Assembly (NCBI GenBank): GCA_045652745.1
Contig: JAZRUW010000030.1
Coordinates: forward strand, 93,387-157,386
Reading direction: 5' to 3'
DNA: 64,000 bases
DNA from: RGIG2041 sp045652745
GTDB lineage: Bacteria > Bacillota > Clostridia > UBA1381 > UMGS1253
Made by a program: the position numbers and the translations under genes. The number at the start of each line of letters is the position of its first letter. The first letter of the stretch is position 1. Of the stretch, positions 58,452 through 64,000 are shown piece after piece. Below the pieces are notes generated by a model, which saw only the letters and a list, made by a program, of their open reading frames with translations, did not search any database and was not told where the DNA came from.

Positions 58452-58487
58452 AAAGACCGAAATCAACTAAGATTTCGGTCTTTTTTT
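58452..58487. terminator. Bidirectional terminator
   Basis: AAAGACCGAAATC and GATTTCGGTCTTT around AACTAA, followed by seven T; it lies between convergent genes. Confidence 0.9.
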
Positions 58488-59178
58488 ATTCATATTCAAA
58501 CAAAGTACAAACTTCCCCGTCGCGCAAAACAGCCGCAGCATTTTCGCCGATTTTTAATTCTGCAGTTTCATTTAAAAACAAGGATTTTTTATAGGTCACT
58601 CGCATATGTTTGATGCTTGCACCGTTATTTAATGCATCCGTCAATACACGAACGTAACTGACATTGTTGGTATGCCCGTTGGTGTCCGTATCACTGCGCC
58701 GTACTGTCCAGCTTTGCGTCTTTACAATCTCTTGCGGCACATCCAATTTCCACTTACGAAGCACCTCCGCCGGCATTTTTACATCACAGCCGTAGCGCGA
58801 ACTCATTTCTTCCGTGACTTTTTTAAATTTATTTTGCGCCAGGTCATACAAGAGCCATACCGATTCTCCTTCTGCCAAAGTGTTGCCGTTTTCATCCGCC
58901 AAAACAAACATACGGTGTCCGTACGCCGACGAAAAACCAGATGCCCATGTCTTTACGCACACGCGCTGATGATAGCGTATCGGCGAAAGTAAGCGCACAT
59001 CCCAATGAAGCACAATCCATGCCGCGCCCATGGCTTTAAGCACGTCTGCACCGTACCCGACTGACTCGGAATGGTCCGTTGCCGCATCCTGAAACCAGGT
59101 CATAACCTGCGCCGCATCGGCATACCCTTCCGGCCCGATTTCGCTGTATCTTACTGTGAATTTCTGTTCAAAAACCAT
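58486..59178 (-). CDS. Acyl-ACP thioesterase
   Basis: 230 residues, a double hot-dog protein. The first half has FTVRYSEIGPEGYADAAQVMTWFQDAATDHSES; the second begins WTVRRSDTDTNGHTNNVSYVR with the Asn-His active-site pattern of the family. It releases fatty acids from acyl carrier protein in the cytosol. It is 38 bp downstream of ymdB on the same strand. Confidence 0.88.
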   Translation of the reverse strand: MVFEQKFTVRYSEIGPEGYADAAQVMTWFQDAATDHSESVGYGADVLKAMGAAWIVLHWDVRLLSPIRYHQRVCVKTWASGFSSAYGHRMFVLADENGNTLAEGESVWLLYDLAQNKFKKVTEEMSSRYGCDVKMPAEVLRKWKLDVPQEIVKTQSWTVRRSDTDTNGHTNNVSYVRVLTDALNNGASIKHMRVTYKKSLFLNETAELKIGENAAAVLRDGEVCTLFEYE

Positions 59179-59216
59179 CCATTTTCACCTCGGCTTAAAT
59201 GCTTTGCGCACATCTT

Positions 59217-59999
59217 CTAGTTTTCAACAAAGTTAATTCGCTCGATTCTGCGCGCCTTTCCGCTTGTTTCGTCTATATCTATCACAACACCGTTAATCTG
59301 TCCTTTGCCATCTGCCGTTTCAAACCGCTGCGGCAGTCCCGTCACAAAGCGTTTGACAATAATCTCCGTTTTCGTGCCAAGCACGGAATCATACGGACCG
59401 GTCATACCCGCATCCGTCAGATACGCGCTGCCGCGCGGCAAAATTTTCTCATCCGCCGTCTGCACGTGGGTATGTGTTCCGATAACGGCGCTGACGCGCC
59501 CGTCCAAATAGCGCCCCATCGCAATCTTCTCGCTCGTCGCCTCCGCATGCATATCTACAAAAATAATCTGTGCGCCTTGCGCCTTTAATTTTTCGATTTC
59601 ACGGTCTGCCGCCGCAAACGGATTGTCACACGGCAGACAGTTGACCTGACCGAGCAAATTGATTACACCGACTTTTATACTGTTTTTCTCTTTGACCAAG
59701 CTGCCCTTCCCCGGCAAACCCGGTTGCAAATTTGCAGGACGCACAATGCAATCACAGCAGTCAAATACTTTAAAAATTTCCGAGTTGTCCCACACATGGT
59801 TGCCCATGGTCAGCACATCTATATCCAATTCCAGAAGTTCTTCACAAGTCGCATAACTCAGTCCCCGACCGTGCGCGGCATTTTCCGCATTCACCACGGT
59901 AAAATCCGCCTTGTGCTTATATTGCAATTCCTCCAGCCCGCGCGCGAGCATATCCCGCCCGACCGAACCGGTTACATCACCGATAAACAATAGTTTCAT
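59217..59999 (-). CDS. ymdB: YmdB-type metallophosphodiesterase
   Basis: 260 residues from the ATG at 59999, 8 bases after AGGAAGG; the ATG at 60005 is too close. IGDVTGSVGRD, VVNAENAAHGRG, TMGNHVWDN and IGTHTHVQTADE give the dinuclear metal ligands. YmdB hydrolyses 2',3'- and some cyclic nucleotides and affects biofilm genes in Bacillus. It sits just downstream of rny, the conserved rny-ymdB neighbourhood, but with its own promoter here. Confidence 0.92.
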   Translation of the reverse strand: MKLLFIGDVTGSVGRDMLARGLEELQYKHKADFTVVNAENAAHGRGLSYATCEELLELDIDVLTMGNHVWDNSEIFKVFDCCDCIVRPANLQPGLPGKGSLVKEKNSIKVGVINLLGQVNCLPCDNPFAAADREIEKLKAQGAQIIFVDMHAEATSEKIAMGRYLDGRVSAVIGTHTHVQTADEKILPRGSAYLTDAGMTGPYDSVLGTKTEIIVKRFVTGLPQRFETADGKGQINGVVIDIDETSGKARRIERINFVEN

Positions 60000-60032
60000 A
60001 GACATTTCCTTCCTAAAAATACACTATTTATC

Positions 60033-60061
60033 ATTATAACCATATTCCAAGAAAATGTAAA
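60033..60061 (-). promoter_or_regulatory. Promoter of ymdB-thioesterase
   Basis: On the minus strand TTTACA (60061-60056), 17 bp, TATAAT (60038-60033), starting right after the rny terminator. Confidence 0.75.
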
Positions 60062-60062
60062 G

Positions 60063-60097
60063 AAAAAAACAGAGAAAGTACGAAACTTTCTCTGTTT
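60063..60097 (-). terminator. Terminator of rny
   Basis: AAACAGAGAAAGT and ACTTTCTCTGTTT form a perfect 13-bp stem; the minus-strand tail is seven T. Confidence 0.9.
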
Positions 60098-60107
60098 AAA
60101 ATGCATC

Positions 60108-61679
60108 TTATTTTGCGTAGTCAATTGCGCGGGTTTCGCGGATAACATTAATCTTAATCTGACCCGGATACTCAAGCTCTTCCTCTACGCGCTTTACGAT
60201 TTCGCGTGCGAGCAGCGGAACTGCATCATCCTTCACATCTTCCGGTTTTACCATGATACGAATTTCACGGCCGGCCTGAATTGCAAAGGATTTTTCTACG
60301 CCGTTGAAGGAGTTTGCAATCTCTTCGAGTTTTTCCAGACGCTTGATATAGGTTTCCAGATTTTCTCTTCTTGCACCCGGTCTTGCCGCGGAAATCGCGT
60401 CACAAGCCTGCACAATGGAAGCAATCAACGTCTGCGGCTCCACATCACCGTGGTGCGCCATAATTGCATGGATAACATCGTTGTTTTCCTTATACTTTTT
60501 CGCAAGGTCTGCACCGATGTGTACGTGCGAACCCTCAACCTCGTGGTCAACCGACTTACCTAAGTCATGCAACAAACCTGCACGCTTTGCCAGTGCGATA
60601 TCCACACCGAGTTCAGCCGCCATAACCCCAGACAGATGTGCAACCTCTTTTGCATGGTTTAATACATTCTGACCGTAACTGGTTCTGTACTTTAAGCGGC
60701 CGAGCAGTTTAATTACCTCAGGATGCAAGCCGTGTACACCTGTTTCAAAGGTAGCACGCTCACCCTCCTGCTTAATTTCAGCCTCAATTTCTTTTCTGGA
60801 CTTTTCTACCATTTCCTCGATGCGCGCCGGATGAATACGTCCGTCTGCAATCAAACGTTCGAGCGATACGCGCGCGATTTCACGGCGAATCGGGTCAAAG
60901 CCGGAAATCACAACTGCCTCCGGTGTATCATCGATAATCAAATCAATACCGGTGAGCGTTTCGAGTGTACGGATATTTCTACCCTCACGGCCGATAATTC
61001 TGCCCTTCATCTCATCATTCGGCAACGGTACAACCGATACGGTTGTTTCCGCAACGTGGTCTGCAGCCACTCTCTGAATCGCATGCGCCACAATATTTTT
61101 CGCCTTGCGGTCCGCTTCTTCTTTCGCTTCGTCCTCCACAGCCTTAATCATCATGGCTGCTTCGTGACGAATCTGACTTTCCAACGTGGACAAAAGCTGT
61201 GCTTTCGCTTCCTCTGCCGTAAAGCCGGAAATCTTTTCAAGCAGTTCAATTTGCGCCTGCTTTTGTCTTTCCAGTTCTTCCGCCTTTACCTCTAAATCCT
61301 TTTCACGCTTGGCAATCTTTTCTTCCTTGGCCTCGATGCCCTCGATTTTCTTGTCGAGCGTTTCCTCTTTTTGCTGCAAACGGCGTTCCTGGCGTGTGAT
61401 TTCATTGCGTCTTTCCTTAATCTCACGGTCCAACTCCATATGCAACTTGTGGTTTTCTTCCTTCGCCTCCAGCATAACTTCACGTTTTTTGCTTTCAGCG
61501 GCCTTGTGTGCGTCGTCTAAGATTCGTTTTGCTTCGGCCTCAGCGCTACCGATTGAGCGCTCAGCCTCTTTCTTTCTTTTGTCATAACCCTTCTTGTGTG
61601 CGATACTATAACTGATCACAATTGCCAAAACAACTGCAACTGCGCTAGCGGCTATAATAATCCATAATGAAGTGTTCAT
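60108..61679 (-). CDS. rny: Ribonuclease Y
   Basis: 523 residues from the ATG at 61679, set by AGGAGG 8 bases upstream. An N-terminal membrane helix (about 5-25) anchors it. A long coiled coil follows (about 30-190). A KH domain has GRIIGREGRNIRTLETLTG near 210, and an HD domain has GLLHDLGKS near 370 as metal ligands. It starts bulk mRNA decay from the membrane. Confidence 0.96.
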   Translation of the reverse strand: MNTSLWIIIAASAVAVVLAIVISYSIAHKKGYDKRKKEAERSIGSAEAEAKRILDDAHKAAESKKREVMLEAKEENHKLHMELDREIKERRNEITRQERRLQQKEETLDKKIEGIEAKEEKIAKREKDLEVKAEELERQKQAQIELLEKISGFTAEEAKAQLLSTLESQIRHEAAMMIKAVEDEAKEEADRKAKNIVAHAIQRVAADHVAETTVSVVPLPNDEMKGRIIGREGRNIRTLETLTGIDLIIDDTPEAVVISGFDPIRREIARVSLERLIADGRIHPARIEEMVEKSRKEIEAEIKQEGERATFETGVHGLHPEVIKLLGRLKYRTSYGQNVLNHAKEVAHLSGVMAAELGVDIALAKRAGLLHDLGKSVDHEVEGSHVHIGADLAKKYKENNDVIHAIMAHHGDVEPQTLIASIVQACDAISAARPGARRENLETYIKRLEKLEEIANSFNGVEKSFAIQAGREIRIMVKPEDVKDDAVPLLAREIVKRVEEELEYPGQIKINVIRETRAIDYAK

Positions 61680-61914
61680 GCCCAGCACCTCCTTTTCTTT
61701 GCGGTGCCTTCAAACATATCTTCGTATTCTCTTTTCGCCCCGTGTTTCACAGTTTTTTATTGGATAATTACCCGAAAAAATTGTATCAGACAAAGTTTAA
61801 GCTTGAATATGCGGCAGATACGTTTTCAAAGCCCGCCGTGGTTTCTTTTTTTACTTTGTTCATAAATAAATCAATGCAACACACAATATATACTTTTACA
61901 TATATACACCATAT

Positions 61915-61943
61915 ATTGTACCCGTAAATCCCTGCCGTGTCAA
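61915..61943 (-). promoter_or_regulatory. Promoter of rny
   Basis: On the minus strand TTGACA (61943-61938), 17 bp, TACAAT (61920-61915). This gives a 5' UTR of about 230 nt (61680-61908) in which I see no strong structure or reading frame. Confidence 0.75.
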
Positions 61944-62005
61944 TACATATTTAAAAGAAATTGCGCTCAAAAACACAAAAGTTTACATTTTTTTCATTTT
62001 TCCTA

Positions 62006-62034
62006 TTGACAAATTATGCATACAGTTGTATAAT
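62006..62034 (+). promoter_or_regulatory. Promoter of the glycine riboswitch-symporter unit
   Basis: TTGACA (62006-62011), 17 bp, TATAAT (62029-62034), both perfect. Confidence 0.85.
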
Positions 62035-62061
62035 TACAACAACATTTTAATATTGCCAGTT

Positions 62062-62175
62062 GAAGTGTTCGGGACGCGCAGACGAACCGAGGACGGATGG
62101 CTCTCTGGAGAAGCTCACAAAAAGTGAGTGCCGAAGGTGCAAATTCATAAATCTCTCAGGCAAAAGGACAGAGCA
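62062..62175 (+). ncRNA. Glycine riboswitch, single aptamer
   Basis: The conserved aptamer core is clear: CTCTCTGGAGA, GTGCCGAAGGTGCAA, then ATCTCTCAGGCAAAAGGACA, closed by GCTCT (62100) with AGAGC (62170). Upstream, GTTCG/CGAAC (62067-62087) with CGAGGACGGATGG fits a short 'ghost' half, so this is probably a singlet of the type with the degenerate partner first. A terminator and a competing pairing follow. Confidence 0.9.
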
Positions 62176-62222
62176 AACTTTAGTGTAATATATACCATGT
62201 GTATATGTGCATTAGATTTTAC

Positions 62223-62250
62223 AAGATGTCCTTTGTAGGACATCTTTTTT
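62223..62250 (+). terminator. Riboswitch-controlled terminator
   Basis: AAGATGTCCT and AGGACATCTT with loop TTGT and a T tail. AAAGGACA (62163-62170) in the aptamer can pair with TGTCCTTT (62227-62234) in the left arm, an 8-bp antiterminator that excludes the terminator. Confidence 0.85.
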
Positions 62251-62288
62251 GTTTCTTCTCCAAATAAAATACTAAGGAGGAATTTAAA

Positions 62289-63812
62289 ATGTTAGAATGG
62301 ATCACAAACTTTAATGGCGACATCAACAGTTTCGTGTGGAACTACGGTGTGTATCTGCTGGTAGCAACCGGCGTGCTGACCACCGTACTGACCGGTGTCT
62401 TCCAGGTATCTCACCTGGGAACATGGTGGAAAAACACCATCGGCAGTCTGTTTAAGAAGGACGTTATCGGTCACACGAAGGACAAGACCATCTCTCCTTT
62501 CCAGGCACTGTGTACCGCACTTGCGGCAACTATCGGCGTAGGTAACATTGCCGGCGTTGCATCCGCAATCGCCATCGGCGGTCCGGGTGCAGTATTCTGG
62601 ATGTGGGTTGCAGCATTCTTCGGTATGATGACCAACTACTCCGAAAACGTGCTCGGTATCTTCTATAGAAGAAAGAATGCAGACGGCGAATGGTCCGGTG
62701 GCGCAATGTACTACTTAGCTGACGGTCTCGGTTCCAAAAAAGGTTGCAAATGGATCGGTAAAGTACTTGCGATTCTTTTCTCCATCTTTGCACTGCTCGC
62801 ATCTTTCGGTATCGGTGCAATGGGTCAGATCAACAAAATCGTTATCAATCTTGAATCCGCATTTGCTATTCCGGCACTTTCGAACATTCAGGTACTCGAT
62901 GGTGTATCTCTCTACGCAATAATTCTCGGTGTAATCTTAGTTATTATTGCAGCACTCATCCTGCTCGGCGGTCTGCAAAGAATCGCTTCCTTTGCAGAAA
63001 AAGTAGTACCATTCATGGTTGTACTCTTTATCCTCGGCAGCGTTGCTATCGTAGCAGTAAACTACGATATGATTCTTCCGGCACTCCAGGCAATCTTTGC
63101 AACAGCATTTAAGCCGGTTGCAGTAGCCGGCGGTGTAGCCGGTGTGGCACTGCAAAAGGTTATGGTGCAGGGCTTTAAGCGCGGCGTGTTCTCCAATGAA
63201 GCCGGTCTCGGTTCTTCCGTTATGGTGCACTCCAACTCCAGCATAAAAGAGCCGGTAAAGCAAGGTATGTGGGGTATCTTCGAAGTGTTTGCAGATACCA
63301 TGGTTGTATGTACTTTAACCGCATTAGTTGTTTTGACAACCAGAGGCTCCGTTGCAGATTTGTATTACACATTTGAAGATACGGCAACAACTGTAGCAGA
63401 TGCATTTAACACCGTATTCGGTTTCTGGAACATCGGCGGTAAGTTCATCGCCATTGCAATCTTCCTGTTTGCCTTCACCACCGTTCTCGGTTGGGATCAC
63501 TACGGCACAAAGGCTTGGGAATACCTGTTCGGCACAAAGACAGTAAAAGTATACAAGGTACTGCACTTAATCACCATCTTCCTCGGTGCAGTAATGACAT
63601 CTTCCCTGGCTTGGGATATTTCCGATACATTCAACGGTTTGATGATGCTCCCGAACTTGATTGGTGTAATCATCTTAGCTCCGCTGGTAATGAAGATTAC
63701 ATCCAACTACTTAAAGCGTAAAAAGGGTGCAGACATTGAGCCGATGCTCTCCGTTTTCCCGGAAATTCAGGAAGAACACGCAAAGGAAATCAAGGAACAC
63801 AGCGAACTGTAA
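62289..63812 (+). CDS. Na+:alanine/glycine symporter (AGCS family)
   Basis: 507 residues with about eleven membrane helices. The family signature region CTALAATIGVGNIAGVASAI (near 77-97), GGPGAVFWMWVAAFFGM and SGGAMYYL match AGCS carriers, and FKRGVFSNEAGLGSS lies mid-protein. They import alanine or glycine with sodium. The glycine riboswitch upstream argues for glycine as a main substrate. AAGGAGG precedes the ATG. Confidence 0.95.
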   Translation: MLEWITNFNGDINSFVWNYGVYLLVATGVLTTVLTGVFQVSHLGTWWKNTIGSLFKKDVIGHTKDKTISPFQALCTALAATIGVGNIAGVASAIAIGGPGAVFWMWVAAFFGMMTNYSENVLGIFYRRKNADGEWSGGAMYYLADGLGSKKGCKWIGKVLAILFSIFALLASFGIGAMGQINKIVINLESAFAIPALSNIQVLDGVSLYAIILGVILVIIAALILLGGLQRIASFAEKVVPFMVVLFILGSVAIVAVNYDMILPALQAIFATAFKPVAVAGGVAGVALQKVMVQGFKRGVFSNEAGLGSSVMVHSNSSIKEPVKQGMWGIFEVFADTMVVCTLTALVVLTTRGSVADLYYTFEDTATTVADAFNTVFGFWNIGGKFIAIAIFLFAFTTVLGWDHYGTKAWEYLFGTKTVKVYKVLHLITIFLGAVMTSSLAWDISDTFNGLMMLPNLIGVIILAPLVMKITSNYLKRKKGADIEPMLSVFPEIQEEHAKEIKEHSEL

Positions 63813-63848
63813 TTTAGTATAAGCAGATACGTCAGTATCCGAACACCG

Positions 63849-64000
63849 CCTTAAATGGTAAAAATCATATTTTTCTGCGTTGTTGAGCTTGAAATACGCG
63901 AGTATTCCTTCGCTCTTCCGCCTTGAAAAATTATAATTTTTTCGCATTTAAGGTCCGTATGGATTTTTGTCAGGCATTTTTCAGGCGATGCAAGGCAAAA
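63849..64000. repeat. Inverted-repeat element at the window end
   Basis: CCTTAAATG (63849-63857) and CATTTAAGG (63945-63953) enclose AAAAATCATATTTTT, AATAC-GCGA-GTATT and AAAAATTATAATTTTT palindromes. After it lies a second stretch with repeated CAGGCATTTTT/CAGGCGATG words that runs past the window edge. It resembles a dispersed chromosomal repeat. No clear terminator for the symporter is seen before it. Confidence 0.5.

Overview
The window reads as a chromosomal core segment of an anaerobic, low-to-mid GC, monoderm Firmicute, most likely a gut-type member of class Clostridia. The reasons are consensus -35/-10 promoters with 17-bp spacers, AGGAGG-type ribosome binding sites, a class A RNase P RNA, a rubrerythrin/PerR peroxide defence operon, an S-layer (SLH) protein, Veg, NrdR, RNase Y/YmdB, MutS2, LuxS and the MEP isoprenoid pathway. 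I did not assign a genus. There is no prophage, no intact insertion sequence, no CRISPR array and no rRNA.

Layout. 0-4 kb: the tail of an unidentified gene, an SLH-DUF4886 surface protein, a broken LacI-type regulator and a dipeptidase. 4-7.5 kb: nadK-argR-recN and an RseC-like gene. 7.5-16 kb: a translation, nucleotide and envelope run (rpsB, tsf, pyrH-frr-uppS-cdsA-dxr-rseP-ispG). 16-20.5 kb: a small exported protein, a YycH-like protein and the FtsK/SpoIIIE translocase. 20.5-21.4 kb: RNase P RNA, a hairpin-array repeat and tRNA-Leu(CAG). 21.5-26.2 kb: a small membrane protein, rarA, veg and mutS2. 26.4-36.2 kb: aconitase-isocitrate dehydrogenase, luxS-mtnN (methyl cycle), glmM, a PocR/AraC regulator with an O-acetylhomoserine sulfhydrylase, an MFS transporter and a DUF896 protein. 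36.2-39 kb: a decayed DUF4062 gene, an acetyltransferase and perR-rubrerythrin-BFD ferredoxin. 39-42 kb: an acidic repeat membrane protein and fructose-bisphosphate aldolase, separated by palindromic elements. 42-53.5 kb: nrdR-PHP esterase, a chrA pair, an apgM-AI2E-metG-alaS-hinT operon and rsmD-coaD-coiled-coil protein. 53.8-58.5 kb: an FAD oxidoreductase, a HAD phosphatase and a metal cluster (CDF exporter, TetR, DtxR/MntR). 58.5-64 kb: an acyl-ACP thioesterase, ymdB, rny and a glycine-riboswitch-controlled Na+/amino acid symporter.

The most unusual content is intergenic. A family of palindromes with TTGGGCGAGTG ends sits inside the loops of gene terminators. One copy is about 51 bp (41554-41604). 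A second copy carries an extra 228 bp flanked by a 6-bp direct repeat and holding two 38-nt hairpins of identical geometry but unrelated sequence (40152-40463). Two partial or half copies lie elsewhere (20944, 36258). A separate array (21016-21190) has four GTGAAATA words followed by inverted TATTTCAC words, with nearly every spacer forming its own small hairpin. Two further clusters of perfect hairpins lie at 41651-41809 and 29619-29756, and an inverted-repeat element closes the window. These could be non-autonomous mobile repeats or structured RNAs; the sequence alone does not decide.
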